From contig JAAXHO010000164.1 in assembly GCA_012270795.1 (NCBI GenBank), positions 1-64,000 of the forward strand: 64,000 bases of DNA. The letters are read 5' to 3'. The position numbers and the translations under genes are program-made. How positions within the stretch are numbered: position 1 is the first letter of the stretch; every line of letters starts with the position of its first letter. Positions 1-12,347 of the stretch are shown piece by piece. Source of the DNA: Candidatus Poribacteria bacterium. GTDB taxonomy: Bacteria; Poribacteria; WGA-4E; WGA-3G. The notes beneath the pieces were generated by a model, which was given only the letters and a program-made list of their open reading frames with translations, was not told the origin of the DNA and did not search any database.

Positions 1-25
1 ATTAACTGGCACAAGTCGTTAAATA

Positions 26-47
26 AATAAATAAATAAATAAATAAA
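26..47. repeat. (AAAT)n microsatellite
   Basis: taaataaataaataaataaataaa run read directly. Confidence 0.8.
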
Positions 48-284
48 AAAGTAAAATTGTTTTGAAACCAGAAAAAGTAATTGACGTTTAGAATTACAAC
101 ACTTTTGCAACAATTTGACTTCACAATAATTAATTAACCAACAAACTTGTTGTAAGAGAATATATTTGGTGGCTGGTTTCCCTAATATATAATTAGAAAT
201 ACTCTACCGCTGGATAAATGCAAGTCTAAAGGACATCATAGTTTGATGTTTACATCAAAAATAGGTTTGCTGGAGGCAGAATAT

Positions 285-416
285 ATGTTTAACGTAATCG
301 TTCTGGGCGGTTTAGGCTCCTTAATGGGAGTTGGTGCAGGATACTTAATTCTCAACGCATTTTTTGCGGGAGTACAGCATATAGCCAAACCAGAATCTTT
401 AGAAACAAAAGAATAA
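285..416 (+). CDS. small (43 aa) predicted membrane protein
   Basis: ATG with upstream GGAGG; MFNVIVLGGLGSLMGVGAGYLILNAFFAGVQHIAKPESLETKE; Gly-rich hydrophobic N-terminus; not in ORF track (too short). Confidence 0.4.
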   Translation: MFNVIVLGGLGSLMGVGAGYLILNAFFAGVQHIAKPESLETKE

Positions 417-515
417 TAAATTTGACAACTGACACTTTTTCTATTATTATTTTGTACATAATGAAAAAAGGGAAGTAGGATGTAGCAGTTTTATTGTTTG
501 CGAACTCAAAGTGAT

Positions 516-1208
516 ATGCAATTTCAACAACTCCATTCATGGGATGTTTCGACTAACAAAGCAAAGCAAATCCAAAATAAGTTACGCAAACAGGTTGGCC
601 GGGTAGATCGGTTTGAAGAAATCAAAACAGTTGCGGGTGTGGATATTGGCATTAGAGACAACATTGCACTTGCCTCTGTGGTAGTCCTAACCTTTCCAGA
701 TTTACAAATAGTAGGTGGTGTCGTTGCTGAGAGTCATGTAAGATTTCCGTATGTACCAGGCTACCTATCTTTTCGCGAAATACCACCACTTTTGGTGGCA
801 TTCGCACGCCTACAGACAGAACCTGACCTTGTTATAGTAGACGGTCAAGGTATTGCACATCCAAGACGATTTGGTCTGGCATCCCATTTAGGGTTGGTTT
901 TGAATAAACCGACGATTGGGTGTGCTAAATCTCGATTGTGTGGGCAATACACCGAACCGGACAAGGAAAAAGGTGCTTATTCTCCCCTTTTTGACGAAGA
1001 CGAAATAATTGGAACTGTTCTAAGAACCCGTACGAACGTTAGTGTCGTTTTCGTATCAATTGGACATAATATATCACTTGATACTGCAAGAAAACTGACA
1101 CTTGCATGCTGCGAGAGTTATCGTTTACCTGAAACAACGCGATATGCTCATAAAGCTGCATCGGGTAATATCCCAGAAGGTGTGAATTTTGTTAAAGAAA
1201 GCGAATAA
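516..1208 (+). CDS. nfi: endonuclease V
   Basis: VAGVDIG, VRFPYVPGYLSFRE, VDGQGIAHPRRFGLASHLG, GCAKSRL motifs typical of EndoV. Confidence 0.92.
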   Translation: MQFQQLHSWDVSTNKAKQIQNKLRKQVGRVDRFEEIKTVAGVDIGIRDNIALASVVVLTFPDLQIVGGVVAESHVRFPYVPGYLSFREIPPLLVAFARLQTEPDLVIVDGQGIAHPRRFGLASHLGLVLNKPTIGCAKSRLCGQYTEPDKEKGAYSPLFDEDEIIGTVLRTRTNVSVVFVSIGHNISLDTARKLTLACCESYRLPETTRYAHKAASGNIPEGVNFVKESE

Positions 1209-1254
1209 TTTCCGTTATAATAATCTAAGTTGCTACATAGTAGCACAATCTTCA

Positions 1255-1403
1255 TGAAGATTAACTTATTCTTTCGGTAATTCTAATTTTCCCCAAACTC
1301 GGTAGGCGGGGAATGCCTAAATGGCATTCATACCGTTGATTTGCGGTTTCCTAACCGCACCGATCATCGCTAAGATATTACCGAATTATTTAGTTAATCT
1401 TCA
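1255..1403. repeat. MITE-like inverted-repeat element
   Basis: Outer arms TGAAGATTAACT (1255-1266) / AGTTAATCTTCA (1392-1403), continuing imperfectly as TTCGGTAAT/ATTACCGAA; internal GGCATTCATACCGTTGATTT module shared with other repeats in the window. Confidence 0.6.
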
Positions 1404-1480
1404 TATAGTTTGTGCCTGTGAGGACGCAAACTAAAAGTTTGCTCTACAAATATAGACTATTTATCAGCATCCTTGAAATC

Positions 1481-2287
1481 ATGAATGAAAGTAATTCATT
1501 ACATTGGTCGTTCGACTACAATCATGGTTCTCAAAAACCTGACTTTGCTCAGGAATTAATCCAATTACTTCATGAGTATATAGACAATTCTTCTAACGCT
1601 GATTTGAATAAAGATGTAGGTAAGCACTATTGCAGACAAACTTATCAGATTTTACCGAACTTCTGGCGCGGTTATGTCCGACAAAATAATCCAGAAGGCA
1701 CTTCATATATTGGAAAAGTTGTCGTTGAACGACAGAAGCATAACGGAGATACTTGGAAATACAATGTCCATTATCAAAATTCCACAAATGGGGAGGATAT
1801 AAGATTACATTTCTGCTGTCGTGATGATGACTACCGTTCGCTTCACGAAAGTTGGAACGTTGAAGTTAACAATAGTTGTGTTGATCAATATTCAAGGCTA
1901 AGATGTGAAGGATATTTTTATAAAGACACTGAAATTCGTCTTCGATATAACGATATTGAAATTACTGTTGCAACTTTGGATGACACCTTACCAATAACAT
2001 GTCGTTGGGCACTTTTTGATGTGATACCTAAAATTTCTGAGGAAATTAAAAAGTCAGCAGAAAGTTTAAACATACAACTTCTTGATGACCTTGAGCAATA
2101 CAGACCAAAGAACACAGTTGGATACCTTGAAACTATTGAATCTCCAATTCCGCTTGATGGGTATTACCTTCACGGTATAGGTGCTTTACCTTCTTATTGG
2201 TGGGTTGATGCAAATAATAATGTTGCGATTGTTTCAAGTGTCTTTGAGACGTTGGTCTTGAGAGAGACAGTGGGAGATTGTCCATGA
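1481..2287 (+). CDS. hypothetical protein overlapping the sulfatase start
   Basis: ORF with likely ATG at 1481; stop overlaps ATG of the next gene (ATGA); no family recognised. Confidence 0.65.
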   Translation: MNESNSLHWSFDYNHGSQKPDFAQELIQLLHEYIDNSSNADLNKDVGKHYCRQTYQILPNFWRGYVRQNNPEGTSYIGKVVVERQKHNGDTWKYNVHYQNSTNGEDIRLHFCCRDDDYRSLHESWNVEVNNSCVDQYSRLRCEGYFYKDTEIRLRYNDIEITVATLDDTLPITCRWALFDVIPKISEEIKKSAESLNIQLLDDLEQYRPKNTVGYLETIESPIPLDGYYLHGIGALPSYWWVDANNNVAIVSSVFETLVLRETVGDCP

Positions 2288-3708
2288 GTGACCGACCAAA
2301 TATCCTTTTTATTAACACTGATCAGCACTCTTGGGATGCGATATCTGCTTACGGTAATCGGTATCTCCAAACGCCAAATATTGACTTACTTCATCGCAAT
2401 GGTACATCCTTTAGCAAATCCTACTGTAGTGATCCGGTGTGTGCGGCTGCCCGTTCCAGTTGGGCAACAGGATTATATACATCGGAAACGGGAGTGCTTT
2501 TCAATGGGGGACATCTACATGCAAATATCCCAGACATTGGGCAGGTCCTACGTGCTTCAGGTTATAGAGTGTTCCATTGTGGAAAATGGCATGTACCTGG
2601 ACGGGATGTGCGGGAAAGTTTTGACACGTTATACTATGGGAGACACAATATTGGTGCAGGGGGTGCAGCGTTTTTCGATTCAGCATCTACACACGCCGTA
2701 GCAGATTTTCTAACAAATTACGATGGTAAAGAACCGTTCTATCTGCAAATTGGATACATTGATCCTCACGATGTGTGCGAATATCTGCATAACCATGAGG
2801 AAAAAAGAATTCCTAACCCCATTGAACAGGGCATACTTACAGAGGACGACCTACCACCGCTACCTGAAAACTTTCACTACGATGAACGAGAGACTGTATT
2901 ACATCGTGTCTGTAAAAGAATTGACAATCAACTGATACATGAAAAAATAAAAAAGGCTGTTCGCAACTGGGATGAACTTCATTGGAGATACTTAAAATGG
3001 AGTTACTACAGATTCATTGAGAAAGTTGATGCAGAGATTGGGAAAGTTCTATCGCTTCTAAAGCAAACATCTTTCTGTGATAGGACATTGATCGTCTTTA
3101 GTGCTGATCACGGTGAGTCATGTGGAAGTCATCAGTTGTTTCAGAAATTTGACCTATATGAGGAGAGTGTTCGTGTTCCTTTTATTGTATCGTGTTTAGG
3201 TGATGAAGTTGATGTTGGCAAAGACCACATGAACGAAACACATTTTGTATCGGGAGTTGATTTATTTCCAACTGTGTGTGACTATGCTGATATTGAAATT
3301 CCTGCTTCTTGCCAAGGAATGAGTATCAAACCTATTGTGGAAGGTAAAGAAACTGCTTGGAGAGAATACGCTTATGTTGAAAGTAATTATTGGGGTCGTG
3401 CAGTAGTTACTGATGAGTATAAATATGTTACGGAATATAAACCAAAAGAAGTAGAGGATTTTATCCCACCCGGTCCGAACTCTGACCGGCTTGGACTTGT
3501 TCAGTTATTCAGCAAACAGGACGATCCTTGGGAAAAACGAAATCTTGCTGAACAACCAGAATATCAGGAAGTTATTAACTCATGTCGGGATAAACTACTG
3601 TCGCAAGAAAGTCAATTAAACAGACAACCAATTACACACAAAGGTCCGCAAAATGTTATATCAAATTGGGGTAGACATTTGCGTGAGTATTGGGAAAATG
3701 AGATTTAA
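2284..3708 (+). CDS. sulfatase (alkaline phosphatase superfamily)
   Basis: PNILFINTDQHSWDAISAYGN, VCAAARSSWATGLY (FGly-type motif, CxAxR variant), FSADHGESCGSH. Confidence 0.92.
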   Translation: MSDRPNILFINTDQHSWDAISAYGNRYLQTPNIDLLHRNGTSFSKSYCSDPVCAAARSSWATGLYTSETGVLFNGGHLHANIPDIGQVLRASGYRVFHCGKWHVPGRDVRESFDTLYYGRHNIGAGGAAFFDSASTHAVADFLTNYDGKEPFYLQIGYIDPHDVCEYLHNHEEKRIPNPIEQGILTEDDLPPLPENFHYDERETVLHRVCKRIDNQLIHEKIKKAVRNWDELHWRYLKWSYYRFIEKVDAEIGKVLSLLKQTSFCDRTLIVFSADHGESCGSHQLFQKFDLYEESVRVPFIVSCLGDEVDVGKDHMNETHFVSGVDLFPTVCDYADIEIPASCQGMSIKPIVEGKETAWREYAYVESNYWGRAVVTDEYKYVTEYKPKEVEDFIPPGPNSDRLGLVQLFSKQDDPWEKRNLAEQPEYQEVINSCRDKLLSQESQLNRQPITHKGPQNVISNWGRHLREYWENEI

Positions 3709-3731
3709 CTATATATTCAGGATTACAAAAA

Positions 3732-4940
3732 ATGTCAATATTTTCAAAACGATTGAATCGGTTACCTCCATACATGTTTGGTAAACTGAAACAGATAACG
3801 CATGAACGCCGTCAACAGGGTATAGATATTATTGATTTAGGGATGGGTAATCCGAATCAACCTACCCCTCAACCGATAATAGATAAGTTGACAGAAGCTG
3901 CACAAGAACTCAGAAATCACCGATATTCTGCATCACGCGGTATCTACAACCTGCGTAGGGAAGTGGGATGGCACTATGAAAGACGTTTCGGTGTAGATAT
4001 TGACCCGAATGAGGAAGCAATTGCTGTCATTGGAACAAAAGAGGGACTTGGCCATCTTGCTTTAGCATTGATTGATGAGGGTGACTTGGCGATGGTGCCG
4101 AATCCTACATTTCCGATACACATGTATAGTGTTGTTCTTGCGGGTGGAAGCGTTGTCAGCATTCCACTGATTGAGGAGAATGATTTTGTTCCCTCAGTTG
4201 CTGAGATTACTCGCGATATATGGCCCAGACCGAAGGTGTTGATATTGAGTTTCCCGCATAATCCGACTGGTGCAGTCGTGGAATTGGATTTCTTTGAAGA
4301 GGTCGTCCAGTTTGCAAAACAACAAGATATGGTAGTTATTCACGATTTAGCTTATGCTGATATTGTATTTGATGGTTACAAAGCACCAAGTTTCCTGCAA
4401 GCGAAAGGTGCGAAAGATGTTGGAGTTGAGTTTATATCGCTTTCCAAATCTTACAACATGGCAGGATGGCGATGTGGGTTTGCTGCTGGCAATCGTGACA
4501 TCATTGAAGCACTGGCACGCATAAAAGGATATTATGATTATGGTATTTTTGCTCCTATTCAAATCGCTGCAATCATGGCATTACGCACACCCGAAGATGT
4601 GGTGATGGAGAACGCCGATGTATATCGTAGTCGCCGAGATGTCTTAGTTGAAGGGTTAAACCGAATGGGATGGACAGTGTCAAAACCACAAGCGTCAATG
4701 TTCGTTTGGGCACCAATTCCTGAGCAGTGGAAACACCTGAATTCAATGGATTTCTCAATGAAACTCCTTAATGAAGCAGAGGTTTGTGTGTCTCCTGGTG
4801 CAGGATTCGGCCATAACGGTGAGGGATATATACGTATTGCTCTCGTAGAAAACGAGGATCGTATTCGTCAGGCATTACGACAAATACGACGTGCTTTGTT
4901 TGTTGACAGTGATGTCAATGTTAAGGAGACTGAGAAGTAA
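3732..4940 (+). CDS. pyridoxal-phosphate aminotransferase class I/II (AlaC / LL-DAP aminotransferase-like)
   Basis: DLGMGNPNQPTP, SFPHNPTGA, SLSKSYNMAGWRCGFAAGN. Confidence 0.92.
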   Translation: MSIFSKRLNRLPPYMFGKLKQITHERRQQGIDIIDLGMGNPNQPTPQPIIDKLTEAAQELRNHRYSASRGIYNLRREVGWHYERRFGVDIDPNEEAIAVIGTKEGLGHLALALIDEGDLAMVPNPTFPIHMYSVVLAGGSVVSIPLIEENDFVPSVAEITRDIWPRPKVLILSFPHNPTGAVVELDFFEEVVQFAKQQDMVVIHDLAYADIVFDGYKAPSFLQAKGAKDVGVEFISLSKSYNMAGWRCGFAAGNRDIIEALARIKGYYDYGIFAPIQIAAIMALRTPEDVVMENADVYRSRRDVLVEGLNRMGWTVSKPQASMFVWAPIPEQWKHLNSMDFSMKLLNEAEVCVSPGAGFGHNGEGYIRIALVENEDRIRQALRQIRRALFVDSDVNVKETEK

Positions 4941-4951
4941 CTGCAACAACC

Positions 4952-5869
4952 TCAAAACCGTACTGTGTCCTGAAGTTCGTTGTAGCGCGCTTTGATATCT
5001 TGGAACTGCACAGACTTTTGCCGATTGATGCTGAAGTCCTCAATGTTAAATGAAGCAACAACAGTACCATACATCATCGCTTTGCGGATTGAACCTTCCG
5101 ATAAATCACCGACAGATGCCAGATACCCCATAAGACCACCAGCGAAACTATCACCAGCACCCGTGGGGTCAGTAACTTGCGTCATCGGATATGCGGGTGC
5201 ACTGAAGTATGATGATTCTGTGATGCTAATTGCCCCGTGTTCGCCTTTCTTGATGATAACACGTTTCGGACCATAACGTAAGATTGTCCGTGCTGCTTTC
5301 ATTAGATTAGTTTCACCTGTTAACAACTTTGCTTCGCTGTCGTTCAAGATAAGGATGTCAACGCGTTCTATAGTCTTCTGTAATGCATCTCGTTCTTCAT
5401 TTATCCAAAAATCCATCGTATCTGAGACAACGAGTTTTGTTTTTTTTACTTGCTCAATAATACTCAGTTGTAGTTCTGGAGGGTCATTTGCCAAAAATAG
5501 GTAAGGTATGTCCTTGTAAGCAGCGGGTAATACGGGATGGAAATCTTCTATAACATTCAATTCTGTAAAGAGGGTATCCCGTACGTTGAAATCATCAGCG
5601 TATTTACCACCCCATCGGAATGTTTTTCCGTTTTCAACGCGGGTTATTCCTTCAAGGTCAACGCCGCGGGTTTGGAGAAAATCAGTGTATGCTTGCGGGA
5701 AATCTGCACCTACAACTCCAATGAGTCTAACAGGATTTACAAAGAAACTTGCAGCAACGGCGGCATAAGTACCAGAACCACCTAACACATCTTCAACCCG
5801 TTTATTTGGTGTTTCTATGGTATCCAACGTAACCGTGCCAACGACTAACACTCCCATTCTTTTCTCCAT
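4952..5869 (-). CDS. PfkB-family carbohydrate/nucleoside kinase
   Basis: GGSGTYAAVAASFF, DPTGAGDSFAGGLMGYLA signature. Confidence 0.9.
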   Translation of the reverse strand: MEKRMGVLVVGTVTLDTIETPNKRVEDVLGGSGTYAAVAASFFVNPVRLIGVVGADFPQAYTDFLQTRGVDLEGITRVENGKTFRWGGKYADDFNVRDTLFTELNVIEDFHPVLPAAYKDIPYLFLANDPPELQLSIIEQVKKTKLVVSDTMDFWINEERDALQKTIERVDILILNDSEAKLLTGETNLMKAARTILRYGPKRVIIKKGEHGAISITESSYFSAPAYPMTQVTDPTGAGDSFAGGLMGYLASVGDLSEGSIRKAMMYGTVVASFNIEDFSINRQKSVQFQDIKARYNELQDTVRF

Positions 5870-5874
5870 TGAAC

Positions 5875-6108
5875 CTATGAAAACATACCAGGGCGGTCCT
5901 TGTCCTCACGAAAAGCAGCAAGGATACGACGTAAGCGGCGTACAAAAATCACACCGAGTAGAATTACAATCGGATATACTGCATAGTCCAGCAAAGTGTT
6001 AATTGATGGGGGGAATTGCACTTTGCCAGAACGCGCTAACCATAGAGGCAGTAAAATTAACGCAGCGATAAGTAATAAAATACCTTCCCATATATCAGCT
6101 TTTTTCAT
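5875..6108 (-). CDS. small membrane protein, hypothetical
   Basis: 77 aa, two hydrophobic segments, co-directional between ahcY and pfkB-like gene. Confidence 0.6.
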   Translation of the reverse strand: MKKADIWEGILLLIAALILLPLWLARSGKVQFPPSINTLLDYAVYPIVILLGVIFVRRLRRILAAFREDKDRPGMFS

Positions 6109-6136
6109 CTGTTTTCGGTGAGTACGGAAACAATAT

Positions 6137-8535
<2,399 letters not shown>

Positions 8536-8581
8536 TTCGGTACTCCTGTGAACATTATCTTCTCCATGTATTAGGTTTATT

Positions 8582-8855
8582 TATGGTAGATTATGGAATT
8601 AATTACACACTTTCGCAGGTAGGAGCGACCTCCCGGTCGCGACCCGGGGAACGCCATTGGGCGAATCCTGTAGAATACGCCAAATCAAGAAATCAACGGT
8701 ATGAATCATGGCGAATGCCATGCGCGCATTCGCCCAATGGCATTCCCCGGGTATGAATGCTATAGAGCATTCCCCGTGTGGTATTCTACAGGATTCATAC
8801 CGTTGATTTGCTGGTCGCTCCTACCGAAGAAAGAACAATTATTTGGATTTCATGA
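8582..8855. repeat. composite palindromic repeat (diverged family A MITE)
   Basis: TATGGTAGATTATGGAATTAATT start, GTAGGAGCGACC ... GGTCGCTCCTAC arms, nested ATCAACGGTATGAAT/ATTCATACCGTTGAT arms; right boundary approximate. Confidence 0.6.
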
Positions 8856-8874
8856 GATAGGGGCTAATGCATAA

Positions 8875-11457
8875 TCAACTTTGAGTTTCTTCTTCAGACA
8901 CTTCAGGATTATCATTAGTTTCCGTATCTTCTGAACTTTCAGTTTCTTCTTCAGATGTCTCGGGTTCATCGGTGCTTTCAGCAACCTCAATATCAGATGT
9001 CTCAAGTTCATCGGTACTTTCAACGACCTCAGTAACTTCAGTTTCTTGTGAAACTTCAATGTTTTCAGTATCGTCTACGACCTCAGTGGTTTCGGTGGCA
9101 TCTTCAGAAACTTTTGTTTCTTGAGTGTCCTCAGTAGTTTCTTGACTTTCAGTTTTCTGAGCATTAATTAGATTTTCAACATTGTTTTTTCCCATTTCCT
9201 GTTTGAGCAGAGCTCCCATAATGGTTTCCTCTTCTTCAACAGGTCTGGGTGGTCTCTGTTCGCGTTTTCGGACAGGACGTTCACGTTGTCGTCTATCTTG
9301 TTGTTCCTCAGGCGGAGCTGTTGCGCGTTCCTGGTCTGCGATAGCAGCTTTCAAACTCAAACCGATACGTCTACCTTTTGGATCAAGATTTATGACTTTG
9401 ACATCCAATTCATCGCCTACAGAAACGACCTCTTCTGGTCTTTCAATACGTCTGTCTGCTATTTCGGAGATATGGATGAGTCCATCAATACCTTCTTCAA
9501 GTTTTGTGAATGCACCAAAACTGGTCAAATTGACGATCTGTCCACGTACGACAGAACCGACCTTGTATTTTTCTGGTACTGTGTCCCATGGATCCGGTTG
9601 GGTTTGCTTCAGTCCTAATGAAACACGCCGTTCAGACGCATCAATTTGTAAGACAACAACCTCAACTTCATCGCCTTCTTTCAACAACTCTTGAGGGTTA
9701 CTGCCTCTGTCTGTCCAAGATAGGTCTGAAGTGTGGATGAGTCCGTCTATACCTTCTTCAATTTCTACAAATGCACCAAAGTTTGTAAGGTTGCGAATGC
9801 GTCCGGAAATCTTGGTTCCCACTGGATATTTCTGTTCTAATAGTTCCCATGGGTTTGGTTGTAATTGTTTGATTCCTAACGAAATCCGTTTGTCCTCTTT
9901 TGAGATTTCAAGGACAATTGCTTCTATTTCATCACCTTTGCTTACGATGCGTGAAGGTGCAACGTTGCGACGGGTCCAGGCCATTTCAGATACGTGAATC
10001 AATCCTTCAACAGCTTCTTCAAGTTGAACAAAGACACCGTAATTGACGATGTTTACGACAGTCCCACTAACTTTTGACCCGATCGGACATTTTTCTTCAA
10101 CATTTTCCCAAGGGTCATCTGTCTTTTGCTTCAAACCCAAGGAGATTTTCTCGGTTTCTTTACCGATAGCAATGACTTGAACTTCTATTTCTTCACCAAT
10201 TTCTACAATTTCGGAGGGGTGATGGATACGTTTCCACGCCATATCGGTCTTATGCAATAGTCCATCAACACCGCCGAGGTCAACGAATGCTCCGAAAGCG
10301 GTAATATTCTTGACAGTCCCGGTTATGAGTTGACCGACTTCAAGGTTTCTAAGGACTTCCTCTTTTTTCTCAGCCATTTCAGCTTCCAACCATGCGCGGC
10401 GAGACAAAACGATGTTGTGTCTTCGTTTGTTCATACTGATGATCTTCATCTGAAACGTTTCACCAATGTATTGGTCAAGATTCTGGATAGGACGTAATTC
10501 TACTTGTGATGCGGGTAAGAAACCGGGCAAAGTGCCTATAGAGACACGAAGTCCACCTTTGATACGTTCTGTTACCTGACCTTCAACAGGTGAACCGCTA
10601 TCATACGCTTGGGTAATCTCGTTCCAGACTAATGTCTGATCCGCTATTTTCTTAGATAGGTTAATTTGTCCCTCTGAGTCTTCCCTACGTACGATGTATA
10701 CGTCAATTTCATCACCAACTTTTACAGTAGGTAAATCATTTTCATCTTTTTCAAACTCAGATGCGTGAATATAACCTTCAGATTTGAAGCCGATATCAAT
10801 CATGACTTCATCACGGCTTACTTCTACGACTGTTCCTTTGACAATCTCTCCATCAGTGAAGGCTTTGAGTGAATTGTCGTAAGCTTCCTCAAGCGATTCT
10901 TGGCTCATCGGAGCAGTTTGTTCCTCAGATGTTTCACCTTCTGTTTCAACAGTCTGCTGTGTTTCTTCAGAAGTGACTTCGGGTGTGTCGGTTTCAGGTT
11001 CGGACGATAGGATGTCTTCCTCAGAAGTGACTTCGGGTGTGTCGGTTTCAGGTTCGGACGATGGAGCGTCTTCTTCAGATTCAGTTGCTGTTGTATCACT
11101 CTCGGCTGTGGCAACTTCAACTGTTTCTTCAGGTGCAGCCTCTGATGTATTGGATTGAACCTCAATAGGTTGAGAGTTCTCTTCAGCCTCAGCAGATTGG
11201 GCAGCCTCCTCTGCTACATCTGCTTCTGCATCCTCATTAGAAACTTGTTCCTTCTGCGCTGCATTAGTATCATCGGGAGATGATTCAGCTTCATTACTTT
11301 CACCTTCTGTTTCCTCTGTGGAATCTTGGGCCTCGGGTGCTGATGTTACTTGTTCAGTGTCTTCTTCGTTTGCGACTTCAGTCGAATCCTCAACTTGTTG
11401 TTTTTCATCTTCCACAATTATGGTGGAATCGTCTGTATGGGTTAGTTCGTTGATCAT
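8875..11457 (-). CDS. rpsA: 30S ribosomal protein S1 with long acidic N- and C-terminal extensions
   Basis: Six S1 repeats (e.g. GTVKNITAFGAFVDLGGVDGLLHKTDMAW, GRIRNLTNFGAFVEIEEGIDGLIHTSDLSW) flanked by Glu/Ser/Thr-rich tails. Confidence 0.9.
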   Translation of the reverse strand: MINELTHTDDSTIIVEDEKQQVEDSTEVANEEDTEQVTSAPEAQDSTEETEGESNEAESSPDDTNAAQKEQVSNEDAEADVAEEAAQSAEAEENSQPIEVQSNTSEAAPEETVEVATAESDTTATESEEDAPSSEPETDTPEVTSEEDILSSEPETDTPEVTSEETQQTVETEGETSEEQTAPMSQESLEEAYDNSLKAFTDGEIVKGTVVEVSRDEVMIDIGFKSEGYIHASEFEKDENDLPTVKVGDEIDVYIVRREDSEGQINLSKKIADQTLVWNEITQAYDSGSPVEGQVTERIKGGLRVSIGTLPGFLPASQVELRPIQNLDQYIGETFQMKIISMNKRRHNIVLSRRAWLEAEMAEKKEEVLRNLEVGQLITGTVKNITAFGAFVDLGGVDGLLHKTDMAWKRIHHPSEIVEIGEEIEVQVIAIGKETEKISLGLKQKTDDPWENVEEKCPIGSKVSGTVVNIVNYGVFVQLEEAVEGLIHVSEMAWTRRNVAPSRIVSKGDEIEAIVLEISKEDKRISLGIKQLQPNPWELLEQKYPVGTKISGRIRNLTNFGAFVEIEEGIDGLIHTSDLSWTDRGSNPQELLKEGDEVEVVVLQIDASERRVSLGLKQTQPDPWDTVPEKYKVGSVVRGQIVNLTSFGAFTKLEEGIDGLIHISEIADRRIERPEEVVSVGDELDVKVINLDPKGRRIGLSLKAAIADQERATAPPEEQQDRRQRERPVRKREQRPPRPVEEEETIMGALLKQEMGKNNVENLINAQKTESQETTEDTQETKVSEDATETTEVVDDTENIEVSQETEVTEVVESTDELETSDIEVAESTDEPETSEEETESSEDTETNDNPEVSEEETQS

Positions 11458-11620
11458 TAAGATACCTGGTTCTGTTCAAAACGCAAAACAGCGTTATGTC
11501 CGCCAGTTCCTCCTTGTTGGACAGTGCTTCTGACACTTTCAAATCGGTTACTTAATAGTATATCACAATATAAGTTGAAATGCAACTATAATCTTTTTAC
11601 GGGGTTTGTAAAATCTTTAC

Positions 11621-11649
11621 TTTACATTATTTCTCAAAAATGTTATAAT
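11621..11649 (+). promoter_or_regulatory. sigma70-like promoter upstream of aroK
   Basis: TTTACA - 17 nt - TATAAT in the rpsA/aroK divergent intergenic region. Confidence 0.55.
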
Positions 11650-11702
11650 GGAAATCTATATTCAAATATTCTGGTGTCCCAGAACATCAGAAACTCGGAC
11701 TC

Positions 11703-12347
11703 ATGCGCAAACAATTTAAACAAACACCCAAAAGAAATCCTAATATCGTGCTTATAGGTTTTATGGGTACTGGAAAAACCTCTATCGGTAAAAGACTTTC
11801 AGCCCAACTTCGGATGCGTTATATTGATACTGATAATGTTATTGAGCGTGACAGCCAACGCCGAATCAGTGATATTTTCGCAGAAGATGGAGAGGCAGGT
11901 TTCCGAAAACTTGAAAGCGAAGCAGTTGACAAAGTTTCAAAACTATATAATTTTGTCATTTCTACTGGCGGCGGCGTTGTCCTGAAAGAATCAAACGTAT
12001 CAAAGTTAAAAGAGAATAGCATTGTCTTCTGTCTAACTGCGTCACCTGAAGAAATCTACAAACGTGTTGGCCATCAAACACACCGTCCCCTGCTCCAAAC
12101 CCCTGATGCAATGGATACAATCCGCACAATGTTAGCGGAGCGCGCGCCATATTATGCAAAGGCAGACCATACAATTGAAACAACTGAAAGAACCTTTGAT
12201 GAAGTCATCGCTGATATAAGAAGAATCTATCTCAGGACAAGATATTCCTCAAAACCGAAATATAATACGAAACGTTATGGTAAAAACTCTGCACGTCGAA
12301 CTCAAAGAGAACAGCTATCCACTCCTCGTCGGAGTAGGAATTCTTAA
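11703..12347 (+). CDS. aroK: shikimate kinase
   Basis: NIVLIGFMGTGKTSIGKRLSAQL, YIDTDNVIE, STGGGVVL. Confidence 0.95.
   Translation: MRKQFKQTPKRNPNIVLIGFMGTGKTSIGKRLSAQLRMRYIDTDNVIERDSQRRISDIFAEDGEAGFRKLESEAVDKVSKLYNFVISTGGGVVLKESNVSKLKENSIVFCLTASPEEIYKRVGHQTHRPLLQTPDAMDTIRTMLAERAPYYAKADHTIETTERTFDEVIADIRRIYLRTRYSSKPKYNTKRYGKNSARRTQREQLSTPRRSRNS

Noticed and set aside
26-47. AAAT microsatellite at the window start as a functional element
   Set aside because: Simple-sequence repeat in an intergenic AT-rich tract; nothing indicates function.
8875-11165. Many overlapping ORFs antisense to or out of frame with rpsA (e.g. 9182-9694 +, 10905-11165 -)
   Set aside because: Shadow ORFs created by low-complexity and repetitive S1 coding sequence; no independent coding evidence.
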